Notes under the pieces: model-generated | Told to the model about the DNA's origin: nothing | What the model saw: the letters and a program-made list of their open reading frames with translations, nothing else | Databases searched by the model: none | Program-made: the position numbers and the translations under genes | In this document: piece after piece, positions 13,402-19,938 of the stretch | Layout: each line of letters opens with the position of its first letter | Position numbering within the stretch: position 1 is the stretch's first letter | Virus record (IMG/VR): IMGVR_UViG_3300025407_000134 | Span: 1 to 23,206 of that record | Length of the DNA stretch: 23,206 bases | Reading direction: 5' to 3' (one strand) | From: a virus

Positions 13402-13493
13402 ACTTACAACGCTAACATTAACATCTTTTAATGTTCTGGGGGCTTTACTTTTGACAAAATATAGGGTATAATATATTGTAAGATTGAGAAAGG
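13402..13493 (+). repeat. Promoter-region repeat, copy 1
   Basis: These 92 bases match 21466-21557 with only about eight differences, mostly in the spacer between the -35 and -10 boxes. The repeat holds an inverted repeat (AACATTAA, six bases, TTAATGTT at 13414-13435), a GGGGG run, the early promoter and the start of the transcript through the ribosome site. Confidence 0.88.
13444..13472 (+). promoter_or_regulatory. Early promoter, rightward, at 13444
   Basis: TTTACT, 17 bases, TATAAT. The sequence after the -10 box (ATATTGTAAGATTGAGAAAG) is shared with the promoters at 17566 and 21508. It lies 30 bases before the 75-aa gene. Confidence 0.9.
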
Positions 13494-13501
13494 GACCGAA
13501 T

Positions 13502-13729
13502 ATGAACTATCCTGAAACAACTTTTGAAGTCCTTAAGATTATCGCCGAGACCGAGTTTAGACCTTTTGATAGCGTTGATTGGGATGCTTTCAGCGGATGC
13601 GAGACGGCCAACCCTATTATCGGCGAGTACGAGAACATGGCTGTTGTTATTGACGGCGATAACGTATTGTTGTTAGAAGAGAACGACGAATATGGTGGCA
13701 AATTGTATTCTCTGGTCGCTACTTCTTAA
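13502..13729 (+). CDS. Hypothetical early protein, 75 aa
   Basis: This acidic protein begins MNYPETTFEVLKIIAETEFR and contains WDAFSGCETANPIIGEYENM followed by two short strands (VVIDGDNVLLLEE). No catalytic motif is recognised. It has its own strong promoter; the ribosome site is AAAGGGA before the ATG. The preceding TTG, in frame, has no ribosome site and would lie within the shared transcript start, so ATG 13502 is preferred. The strong negative charge is common in early host-takeover proteins, but nothing specific supports a function. Confidence 0.78.
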   Translation: MNYPETTFEVLKIIAETEFRPFDSVDWDAFSGCETANPIIGEYENMAVVIDGDNVLLLEENDEYGGKLYSLVATS

Positions 13730-13742
13730 GATAAAAAAGTAC

Positions 13743-13771
13743 TTGACTTTTTGAAAAAGTTAAGGTATAAT
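13743..13771 (+). promoter_or_regulatory. Early promoter at 13743
   Basis: TTGACT, 17 bases, TATAAT, followed by the shared GTAAGATTGA leader. It lies directly after the 75-aa gene and drives the four genes at 13801-14883. Confidence 0.9.
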
Positions 13772-13800
13772 ATAGTGTAAGATTGAAACGGAGATAAAAT

Positions 13801-14073
13801 ATGTCTGCTGCTACTCGTGCTATCCTGGCTATTGACAACATGGACGATCTTAGAGAGACAATCGCTGCCATTAACGTGAAGGGTAGAGAATTACAGCGCT
13901 ACGCCGCTAACAATTTCTCTATTGGCAATTTCGTTCAATTCCGTTCAAAGACTGGCAAGATCGTTAAAGGCCAGATCGTTAAGATCAATCAGAAAACTAT
14001 TAAGATCAAAGAGACGAATGGCTTAACAACTTGGACTGTTTCTCCTACAATGTTAACACGACAGGGGATTTAA
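13801..14073 (+). CDS. Conserved small phage protein with an SH3-like domain, 90 aa
   Basis: The N-terminal 45 residues are helical (MSAATRAILAIDNMDDLRET). The C-terminal half, FSIGNFVQFRSKTGKIVKGQ then VKINQKTIKIKE and TWTVSPTML, has the alternating hydrophobic and glycine pattern of a small SH3/KOW-like barrel. Similar helix-plus-barrel proteins are frequent conserved hypotheticals in T4-type cyanophages. A role in nucleic-acid binding is plausible from the fold and the basic charge. GGAGA lies seven bases before the ATG. The stop is one base before the next gene. Confidence 0.8.
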   Translation: MSAATRAILAIDNMDDLRETIAAINVKGRELQRYAANNFSIGNFVQFRSKTGKIVKGQIVKINQKTIKIKETNGLTTWTVSPTMLTRQGI

Positions 14074-14074
14074 T

Positions 14075-14260
14075 ATGAAAGAGGAATGGGCTATTACTCG
14101 TGAAGAGGCGTCACAAGTAGCCGATCTTATACACGAGTACCTGACAAAAGGTGGCTGTGGTTTCGACGTCGATAAATTAAGTAATGCTTTTGAAGCTCTA
14201 TTATGGGCTGATCGTATTCGTATTGTTGCTTCGGAAGAGGATCTTGACGATGAATACTGA
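14075..14260 (+). CDS. Hypothetical small acidic protein, 61 aa
   Basis: A helical, acidic 61-aa protein starting MKEEWAITREEASQVADLIH and ending EEDLDDEY. It begins one base after the upstream stop and its end overlaps the next gene by 11 bases, so it is embedded in a coupled operon. No domain is recognised; it could be a partner of the neighbouring SH3-like protein, but this rests only on proximity. Confidence 0.75.
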   Translation: MKEEWAITREEASQVADLIHEYLTKGGCGFDVDKLSNAFEALLWADRIRIVASEEDLDDEY

Positions 14261-14558
14261 TTATCGTGTGACGAATGATTATGGTGATAGTGGTATGACC
14301 TGTTTGCAGGGATATATCACCAGTGATTATAACACATTATGTGAAGTGTTTGGTGATCCTATTATTGGTTCTGGTGATGGCAAAATAACTGCCAGCTGGA
14401 TAATAAAATTCAATGATGGTCAAGTAGCAACAATATATGATTATAAGATGAACGAGACGCCAAAGGGTTCATATGACTGGCACATTGGCGGTAACATCAG
14501 AGAAGTAGTTAAGCGTGTAGAAAAGATTATGGAAGACTACGCTGTTCGGGAGGCATAA
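14250..14558 (+). CDS. Conserved phage hypothetical protein, 102 aa
   Basis: The middle of this protein, LCEVFGDPIIGSGDGKITAS followed by WIIKFNDGQVATIYDYK, belongs to a pattern I recall as a common conserved hypothetical family in T4-type and other phages (FGEP..., then W.L.F.DG..ATIY..K). The rest includes an IGG turn and a C-terminal helix. The ATG at 14250 lies within the previous gene with GAGG 11 bases upstream. The function of the family is unknown. Confidence 0.8.
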   Translation: MNTDYRVTNDYGDSGMTCLQGYITSDYNTLCEVFGDPIIGSGDGKITASWIIKFNDGQVATIYDYKMNETPKGSYDWHIGGNIREVVKRVEKIMEDYAVREA

Positions 14559-14559
14559 G

Positions 14560-14883
14560 ATGAAAACAATTGATTTTCTCTACGACATCGACGATCGTGT
14601 TCACAATCATGTTACATTTGAAATGGAAACAACAGATGCAGTTACATTAGGACTGGATATCCGTGCAGGATATCGTCTGTGGGTTGATGCAGAATCAATT
14701 GTTATTCATAAGTCACATGATGGATGCCTACAATACTATGGTGGTTTCGAATATATTGAAAAAGAGTACCGCCGAGAAGTTGGCGATTACGTTTTCTATC
14801 TTATCGAAGCTGATCGTGTTCGTGAAGCTCTGGATCGCTACTACGGCATCGTACGTCCGGAAGAAGAGGAAGAAGAGGAATGA
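14560..14883 (+). CDS. Hypothetical protein with a poly-Glu tail, 107 aa
   Basis: An alpha/beta protein starting MKTIDFLYDIDDRVHNHVTF and ending in eight residues of which seven are Glu. It contains YYGGFEYIEKEYRREVGDY before a helix (IEADRVREALDRYYGI). It starts one base after the upstream stop and is the last gene of its operon. The acidic tail may be a binding element or mimic nucleic acid. The family is not recognised. Confidence 0.75.
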   Translation: MKTIDFLYDIDDRVHNHVTFEMETTDAVTLGLDIRAGYRLWVDAESIVIHKSHDGCLQYYGGFEYIEKEYRREVGDYVFYLIEADRVREALDRYYGIVRPEEEEEEE

Positions 14884-14889
14884 AAGTAT

Positions 14890-14918
14890 TTTACTTTTCA
14901 TAAAATATAAAGTATAAT
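14890..14918 (+). promoter_or_regulatory. Early promoter of the second HNH gene
   Basis: TTTACT, 17 bases, TATAAT, immediately after the 107-aa gene. The leader after the -10 box differs from the other early promoters, which may mean this unit was acquired separately. Confidence 0.82.
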
Positions 14919-14951
14919 ACAAATACAGTTGTGATACTTTCGGAGAAAACC

Positions 14952-15386
14952 ATGACTAGCCGTAATCTGAAGTCCATTATTTTTCGTGGGGAAGTAATAG
15001 AAGATTATTTCGTTGACGATCTTGGTCTAATCTACAGCACAAAACGAGGGTCGCTTGCTTTATTGTCTGTTCAAAGAGGAGACGATTGGAACCCATACCC
15101 AAAAGTTACTATTAAAGTAGATGGCGCAAGGAAAACAGTTTCTGTTCACCGTTTAGTATGTGAAACTTTTCACAAAAAGCCACTACCAAATATATTGACA
15201 GAAAAAGAGTGGAATAGTATTGATAAAGTTATTCGCGATAAATTACTAGAACATATTCAACATGCTGATCGTTATCAGGTCAACCATATTGATCACGATC
15301 GTAATAATTTTCATCCTTCTAATCTTGAGTGGGTTACCGCATCCGAGAATCAGCAGAAGTTTCAAGAACACCGTAAAGCTGCCTAA
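14952..15386 (+). CDS. HNH endonuclease with a NUMOD4-like N-terminus, 144 aa
   Basis: The N-terminal region (VIEDYFVDDLGLIYSTKRG) and the VSVHRLVCETF block resemble the NUMOD4 module that precedes HNH domains. The HNH core is at about 108-128 (YQVNHIDHDRNNFHPSNLEW), with the His, Asp and Asn residues expected. It is probably a homing-type DNA cutter. The ATG has GGAGA seven bases upstream; an upstream GTG in frame has none. It differs in length, domain set and HNH type from the HNH protein at 7268, so they are independent acquisitions. A long-stem terminator follows. Confidence 0.88.
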   Translation: MTSRNLKSIIFRGEVIEDYFVDDLGLIYSTKRGSLALLSVQRGDDWNPYPKVTIKVDGARKTVSVHRLVCETFHKKPLPNILTEKEWNSIDKVIRDKLLEHIQHADRYQVNHIDHDRNNFHPSNLEWVTASENQQKFQEHRKAA

Positions 15387-15394
15387 ATTATAAT

Positions 15395-15448
15395 ACGATA
15401 GTAAACGAGAAACTGTAATAAAATCAGTATAGTTTACTATCGTTTTTT
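15395..15448 (+). terminator. Terminator after the second HNH gene
   Basis: ACGATAGTAAAC and GTTTACTATCGT form a perfect 12-bp stem around 25 bases that can add a small ACTG/CAGT stem, followed by six Ts. The stem is built from the same TAAAC core as the phased repeat at 13361. Confidence 0.78.
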
Positions 15449-15452
15449 CACA

Positions 15453-15480
15453 TCTTTCTTGTGAAAAAAGAGCTTTACTT
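15453..15480 (+). repeat. Shared upstream element, copy 1
   Basis: These 28 bases are identical but for one base to 17545-17572. The element includes an A6 tract just upstream of the -35 box, resembling an UP element. It marks the helicase-nuclease and the methyltransferase units and is not seen at other early promoters here. Confidence 0.85.
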
Positions 15481-15502
15481 TCGTGGTATTAGGGGGTATA
15501 AT
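15474..15502 (+). promoter_or_regulatory. Early promoter of the helicase-nuclease unit
   Basis: TTTACT, 17 bases, TATAAT, with the shared ATATTGTAAG leader. It lies 49 bases before the helicase start. Confidence 0.88.
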
Positions 15503-15550
15503 ATATTGTAAGGTTGAAAAAGATACCTTAACTATATTATGGAGATAAAA

Positions 15551-16951
15551 GTGGAAAAGGTACTTCACCAGCATCAATTTGAAGCAATACAAGCCATCCT
15601 TAATATTAAAGGAGATAAAGGTAGAATTGTTATTCCTACTGGTGGCGGAAAGACTTTAGTAGAAGCATTAACATTAAGAGACCGCCTTAATAATAAGCGT
15701 GGCGGAAAGATTCATCTTGTTCTTGCTCCTCGTATTGTTCTTCTCAATCAATTGATGAAGAACTATCGTAATGAAATCGGACAAGACTATATTGCTCTTG
15801 CATTTCATTCAGGTCGTTATGAACCTGATTACACCAAGATTGTCTGGGATGAGAAATCCACAACTAGCATTAATGTTGTTGGTGAAGAATTCGAACGTGC
15901 TAAGCGTATGAAGAAAGACTTAGTAGTGTTTTCTACTTATTGCTCAGCGTTTAAATTGATAGATTACAACTTTCATACTCTTATTGCAGATGAATCACAA
16001 TATTGTGTCGCGGAAGGTTTCTTTGACACAGTTCGTGATTTGTCTTCAAAGTTAAAGCTGTTCTTTACAGCTACAGAGAAACATACATTTCATGACACTG
16101 GCCGTGGTCTTAATAACATTGACGTATATGGTGACCTTCTTTATCAAGTTTCTCCTTTGACGTTAGCTGAACGTGGTATTATTGTTCTTCCAAAATTACA
16201 CGTTATGACTGCTACTTCTAAAGATACAGTTAAGACTGTTGTCGACGAAGTAAAGAATATTGCTTTGGCTCAGTCTAAATTGACTAACGAAACAGGTATT
16301 CCGGTCAATAAGATCCTGTTTGCTATGGAAGGCACAGCCGACGTAGAGACTATCGCTAAGAAATGGGCGACTATCGTAACTGACATGCCAGGTTATCGTG
16401 TATTTACTATTACATCTAAAGGTGGCGCTAAGATTAACGGTAGAAATTATGGAAACAATAGGGCTGAATGGGAGAAAGAGCTTCGTGAAAGCGATAAAGC
16501 ATTAGTGTTTCATTATGATATCCTTGCGGAAGGCATCGATATAGACGGAATTACTGGTGTCGCTATACTTCGTAATATGAAACAAGCAAAATTGTTGCAG
16601 ACTATAGGTCGTGCTGTTAGAATCTATAAGGCTAATCCTTCTCTTAAGAAGAATTGCTGGGTTTCAGTTACCAATATCAATGGAGACGAAGAGAACCAAC
16701 GATTCATCATGGATATACTAATGCAGATACGTGCTGGTGGATTTGACATTGGTCGTGAAATGATGACTTTTACTGGTGAAGATGGATCTGGTATTAAAGA
16801 AGATGACGGTATACCAGATGCATATGGTAACAATGGTGCTTCTCTGGCTCAGTTTCTTCTTGATAATATTATGCATCAAGTAGAGAGATCAGAATTAGCA
16901 GAAACAATTTCTCTGATGGACATCAATCAACGTGAAGAGGCAGTATTCTAA
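15551..16951 (+). CDS. SF2 DNA helicase/translocase, restriction-enzyme type
   Basis: This 466-aa protein is a two-domain SF2 motor. Visible motifs are a Q-like LHQHQFEA (5-12), Walker A PTGGGKT (29-35), motif Ia APRIVLLNQL, motif II DESQ (147-150), motif III TAT (about 173-175), motif V EGIDID (about 327-332) and motif VI QTIGRAVR (350-357). The layout matches the ResIII-type translocase of restriction enzymes; T4 UvsW is a more distant alternative. The start is taken as GTG 15551, because GGAGA lies just upstream; the in-frame ATG at 15539 contains that signal and has none of its own. The stop overlaps the nuclease start as TAATG, so motor and nuclease are made together. Confidence 0.87.
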   Translation: MEKVLHQHQFEAIQAILNIKGDKGRIVIPTGGGKTLVEALTLRDRLNNKRGGKIHLVLAPRIVLLNQLMKNYRNEIGQDYIALAFHSGRYEPDYTKIVWDEKSTTSINVVGEEFERAKRMKKDLVVFSTYCSAFKLIDYNFHTLIADESQYCVAEGFFDTVRDLSSKLKLFFTATEKHTFHDTGRGLNNIDVYGDLLYQVSPLTLAERGIIVLPKLHVMTATSKDTVKTVVDEVKNIALAQSKLTNETGIPVNKILFAMEGTADVETIAKKWATIVTDMPGYRVFTITSKGGAKINGRNYGNNRAEWEKELRESDKALVFHYDILAEGIDIDGITGVAILRNMKQAKLLQTIGRAVRIYKANPSLKKNCWVSVTNINGDEENQRFIMDILMQIRAGGFDIGREMMTFTGEDGSGIKEDDGIPDAYGNNGASLAQFLLDNIMHQVERSELAETISLMDINQREEAVF

Positions 16952-17526
16952 TGTTAACTCTTAATCATAGATTCTCTGGCCAGTGTTATTCTATAGACAA
17001 ACTTCTGAGTAACACTCAGAAGCTATCAACTTTCATGCGTAAATTAGAATCACAAGCGACAGAATATCCAGATAGATGGGATAGAGATACATATGTTGGT
17101 GATGGATTCGAGTGTCTTGTTGAAGCTCTTATTAAGATGTCTCCTATTGATAAAAGAATTAACATAATTAACTATCAACCACAGCTTGGTCCTGATTATG
17201 GTATTGATGGTATAGGTTATGGTCATGACGGTCAAGCTCATACTATTCAGTGTAAGTATCGTTCCAATACTATTTCAGTTCTTACAGCTAACAAAGATCA
17301 TATATCTAACTTTGTCTCTCAGAGTGCTATGAAGTATAACATAAGCAAGGATTATGGACATATGACTATATTCACTACTGCTAAGACTCTTCATGAAGAG
17401 ATTAATAGAGAGATGTATGCAGAAAAAGTAAGAACATTAGGATATAATGAGATATCTAAGATGATTGATGGAAATAGTGGGTTCTGGTCTCAATTCAGAG
17501 ATGCGATGATGTACGCTCGAAGCTAA
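16951..17526 (+). CDS. Mrr-like restriction nuclease (PD-(D/E)XK)
   Basis: This 191-aa protein has the elements of an Mrr-type nuclease: a helix with Glu (GDGFECLVEAL, Glu54), then GIDGIG with Asp86, a 13-residue strand pair, and QCKYR with Gln100 and Lys102. Asp-x13-Q-x-K is the Mrr form of the active site. The preceding Tyr-x-Pro-x-Leu-Gly-Pro-Asp-Tyr region is consistent. The gene is coupled to the helicase by a TAATG overlap, implying one complex in which the motor drives and the nuclease cuts. In single-chain type ISP enzymes a similar nuclease is fused to the helicase; here they are separate. The target may be host DNA or a rival phage. Confidence 0.75.
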   Translation: MLTLNHRFSGQCYSIDKLLSNTQKLSTFMRKLESQATEYPDRWDRDTYVGDGFECLVEALIKMSPIDKRINIINYQPQLGPDYGIDGIGYGHDGQAHTIQCKYRSNTISVLTANKDHISNFVSQSAMKYNISKDYGHMTIFTTAKTLHEEINREMYAEKVRTLGYNEISKMIDGNSGFWSQFRDAMMYARS

Positions 17527-17544
17527 GTCTTTGAATTTATTACC

Positions 17545-17572
17545 TCTTTCTTATGAAAAAAGAGCTTTACTT
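17545..17572 (+). repeat. Shared upstream element, copy 2
   Basis: This is the second copy of the 28-base element at 15453-15480, differing at one base, again ending in the -35 box. It ties the methyltransferase unit to the helicase-nuclease unit. Confidence 0.85.
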
Positions 17573-17594
17573 CTTGTCAATCTTAGGGTATAAT
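17566..17594 (+). promoter_or_regulatory. Early promoter of the methyltransferase unit
   Basis: TTTACT, 17 bases, TATAAT, followed by the shared transcript start and ribosome site, 30 bases before the ATG at 17624. Confidence 0.9.
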
Positions 17595-17623
17595 ATATTG
17601 TAAGATTGAGAAAGGGATTAAAG

Positions 17624-18694
17624 ATGTCTGCCGCTTCTTTTGATACATATGAGAAAAAGAAAGAGCTCGCAAATATAGTCTTTGGTAAAGATTTTGTTCG
17701 TAACGAACTTAATCCTCATTCTGTTCACACACCTTTCAGTTTATGTGAAGAAGTACTTTCTAAAATTGATTTGAATAATAAATCAATTTGTGTAGTATAT
17801 AATTTTGAATTTGTATGGGTGCTTAAACATCTATATAATATTGACGTCAGCGAAGTAGTTATTTGGACAGACGAATTCTCTGAATTTCATAACGGGAAAG
17901 CCAGTAAGATTGGTTGTATCTATTTGTGGGGAGAATTAGAAGATATGAAATTTGACGTTACTGTAGGTAATCCTCCTTTTAGTAATAATAAGGATATGTT
18001 ATATCCTAGATTCTTTCAGCTTTCTTTAGAGAATTCTAAAGAAGTTGCTATGATTATGCCAGAGAACTTAAATGTAAACTGGCGTTATTTTATCAACCAC
18101 AATAAACTAGTTAAGACTCATTCTAGAGAAATGATGGACGTAACATCACATTTTGGAGTAGGCATATCTTCTATGCATTGTGTGTTTGCTTCTAGGGATA
18201 TAAACAACAAAGTTGAACCTATTAAAGACAAATTCGAAGGATATAATGTTCTTTATCCGGAGAAGAAAAGACTAAAATGTATCAAGGGAGGATTTCCAAC
18301 TACATCAGGAATAGTAACAGAAAATGGTGACATTGAAGTAATAACCAAAGTTCATAAAACTGGACCTGTGATAGAGAAATATGACAGAAAACAAGTTAAT
18401 TCTGTTAGAAAATTAGAACGTCTTATATATAAAGGAAACAAACCATGGTTGTGTATAGTAAATCATACCCCATCTAGAGGTAAGTTTAACACATACATAT
18501 GTGAATCAAAGAATAAGATGTGGTCTGGGTTTGTGTTTGCTATAGAATGTAACAGTAAGAAAGAAGCAGAAGAAATGTCAAAGTGGCTTACTTCTGATGC
18601 TATAACAAACGAGAATATAAGATTGCTAGAGACAAACAAAACATATGCTACTTCTAAAACTTTGATAGAGAAGCTTCCGGATTTCAGAGATTAA
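17624..18694 (+). CDS. Adenine methyltransferase-like protein with NPPF but no SAM motif
   Basis: This 356-aa protein has the catalytic motif IV NPPF (116-119), preceded by FDVTVG and followed by RFFQLSLENSKEVAMIMPEN, exactly as in N6-adenine methyltransferases of the restriction type. An N-terminal VHTPFSLCEEVLSKI (about 34-48) resembles motif X. The SAM-binding motif I is not recognisable: where DPACGxG is expected there is ICVVYNFEFVWVLKHL. The C-terminal half (about 200-356) is probably the target-recognition region. The next gene begins one base after the stop and supplies motif I. AAAGGGA precedes the ATG. It could alternatively be an inactive DNA-recognition homologue. Confidence 0.7.
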   Translation: MSAASFDTYEKKKELANIVFGKDFVRNELNPHSVHTPFSLCEEVLSKIDLNNKSICVVYNFEFVWVLKHLYNIDVSEVVIWTDEFSEFHNGKASKIGCIYLWGELEDMKFDVTVGNPPFSNNKDMLYPRFFQLSLENSKEVAMIMPENLNVNWRYFINHNKLVKTHSREMMDVTSHFGVGISSMHCVFASRDINNKVEPIKDKFEGYNVLYPEKKRLKCIKGGFPTTSGIVTENGDIEVITKVHKTGPVIEKYDRKQVNSVRKLERLIYKGNKPWLCIVNHTPSRGKFNTYICESKNKMWSGFVFAIECNSKKEAEEMSKWLTSDAITNENIRLLETNKTYATSKTLIEKLPDFRD

Positions 18695-18695
18695 T

Positions 18696-19142
18696 ATGTG
18701 GAATAAGATAGCTGAACTAACCAACCAACACGGATATATGTCTGGCGTTGATCGTATGTCAGATCGTGTGAAGAAGACTGGTGAAGTATTCACACCGACT
18801 GATCTGGTCATTGAGATCCTACAAAAGATGGATATCGATACATTCGCTCCTGGCAAGACTGTTATTGATCCTGCCTGTGGAGACGGTCAGTTCTTAGTGC
18901 CAGTGAAATATCTTAAGATGCTACATTTCAATATGACGGAACAAGATGCATTGAAGGATATCTATGGTGTTGATATTATGAGAGACAACGTAGATATGTG
19001 TAAGAAGAGATTAGGTGGTGGTAATATTGTTATGGGAAATACGTTGGATCCTAATACAAGATTAGACGGACAAACAGATGAAGAATATAATAAGATGCGT
19101 CAATGGTTTGGTTCTACAGATGTCACGAGCTTCTTTAGTTAA
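18696..19142 (+). CDS. Methyltransferase SAM-binding half, 148 aa
   Basis: This protein holds the front part of a type I-like adenine methyltransferase: motif X TGEVFTP (28-34), motif I DPACGDGQF (58-66), motif II GVDI (91-94) and a motif III-like NIVMGNTLDP (110-119). It ends at residue 148 before any NPP[YF] motif, so it lacks the catalytic loop. From memory, stand-alone proteins of this length exist in other T4-type phages, so this may be a normal form rather than a truncation. Its direct neighbour upstream has the missing NPPF. The last 23 bases overlap the next gene. Confidence 0.78.
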   Translation: MWNKIAELTNQHGYMSGVDRMSDRVKKTGEVFTPTDLVIEILQKMDIDTFAPGKTVIDPACGDGQFLVPVKYLKMLHFNMTEQDALKDIYGVDIMRDNVDMCKKRLGGGNIVMGNTLDPNTRLDGQTDEEYNKMRQWFGSTDVTSFFS

Positions 19143-19374
19143 TATCTGCCTAGCATTATTAATAACGAAAGCACAGTTCGTTGATTCTCGCTGGCACTCA
19201 TTATCTGTGCCAGGAGGACTACCACAAGCGCCAACATATTCCTGGCAAGAAGGCACAAACGCCGGAGCCACAAGAGGATGGCAAAGTAGTCCTCCGTCTG
19301 GCGGTAATAGCGGAGGAGGATCAGTTGGCGGTGGTAGTTCGTTAAGCAAAGACTTTGATGCTATGGGTAATTAA
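19120..19374 (+). CDS. Small secreted Gly/Ser-rich protein, 84 aa
   Basis: The chosen start gives MSRASLVNICLALLITKAQF, a plausible signal peptide with a hydrophobic core and possible cleavage after TKA. The mature part has PGGLPQAPTYSWQEGTNAG, then a Gly/Ser-rich low-complexity stretch (GGNSGGGSVGGGSS) and a short charged end. The reading frame overlaps the methyltransferase end by 23 bases and its ribosome site is poor, so the start is uncertain; an earlier in-frame ATG lies at 19078. Its position before late genes suggests a role in the envelope or virion, but no family is recognised. Confidence 0.55.
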   Translation: MSRASLVNICLALLITKAQFVDSRWHSLSVPGGLPQAPTYSWQEGTNAGATRGWQSSPPSGGNSGGGSVGGGSSLSKDFDAMGN

Positions 19375-19380
19375 TAAATA
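19373..19380 (+). promoter_or_regulatory. Probable late promoter at 19373
   Basis: AATAAATA overlaps the stop codon of the 84-aa gene and shares TTAATAAATAG with the box at 7201. Initiation would be near 19386, so a terminator hairpin at 19406 lies just inside the transcript, which weakens the call. Confidence 0.5.
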
Positions 19381-19405
19381 GTTCTGCAGTGCGATGTAGC
19401 CCGAA

Positions 19406-19434
19406 GGGGAGTGATGGGAATCACTCCTCTTTTT
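19406..19434 (+). terminator. Terminator before the 158-aa gene
   Basis: GGAGTGAT and ATCACTCC pair perfectly around GGGA, with two further weaker pairs, followed by five Ts. It would end transcription of the methyltransferase unit. Confidence 0.82.
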
Positions 19435-19450
19435 CATTTAGGAGAAAAGA

Positions 19451-19927
19451 ATGCTAGCAACTCTTTTGACATTTAATCTTAGACACAAAGAAAGCTACAG
19501 AATATTAGCTTCTCAATTAAATTTATTTTCTAGTCCTACATATCCTCAAAATCTTACTGGATCTGATTTTTCTTCTCAAATAATAATAACTCCTGAAAAT
19601 GGCAGTTTTGAATATACTAATCGTGGTCTCACATCTGATGTTATTCTTAGAATTAATAAATTAGGCCAAGATCCTAGTAATTATCTTCTTGTTTCAATGA
19701 GGTCAGTAGACGATATTGCAGAAAAATGTTTCAAAATAGATGTTTCCAGTCACGATAAAAACTCTTATCCAAATTATAAAAGTATTAGTGGGAAATATGA
19801 TTACGACGCCCAACACCAATTTGACATTGAAACTTCAGAAAAAGAAACATTTCGCTTTCTTATTTCTACTGATTCTCTTAGAACAAATAACGTAATTAGA
19901 GCCACATGCGAATTCTATAAACTGTAG
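19451..19927 (+). CDS. Late-region hypothetical protein, 158 aa
   Basis: This protein begins MLATLLTFNLRHKESYRILA and is otherwise beta-rich with many Ser, Asn and Tyr, without membrane segments. The C-terminal portion (FDIETSEKETFRFLISTDSL, then TCEFYKL) has the same order of features as the two following proteins: a charged turn, an edge strand, a charged gap and a final strand. I regard the three as probably related, this one being the most distant. AGGAGA lies nine bases before the ATG. Small beta-rich late proteins in a row suggest virion decoration or fibre parts, but this is unproven. Confidence 0.7.
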   Translation: MLATLLTFNLRHKESYRILASQLNLFSSPTYPQNLTGSDFSSQIIITPENGSFEYTNRGLTSDVILRINKLGQDPSNYLLVSMRSVDDIAEKCFKIDVSSHDKNSYPNYKSISGKYDYDAQHQFDIETSEKETFRFLISTDSLRTNNVIRATCEFYKL

Positions 19928-19938
19928 GAGAGAAATAA

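Noticed and set aside
19078-19374. Frameshifted continuation of the methyltransferase into the next frame
   Set aside because: The overlapping frame reads as a signal peptide and Gly/Ser-rich tail, not as the missing NPPF part of a methyltransferase, so a broken fusion is unlikely.
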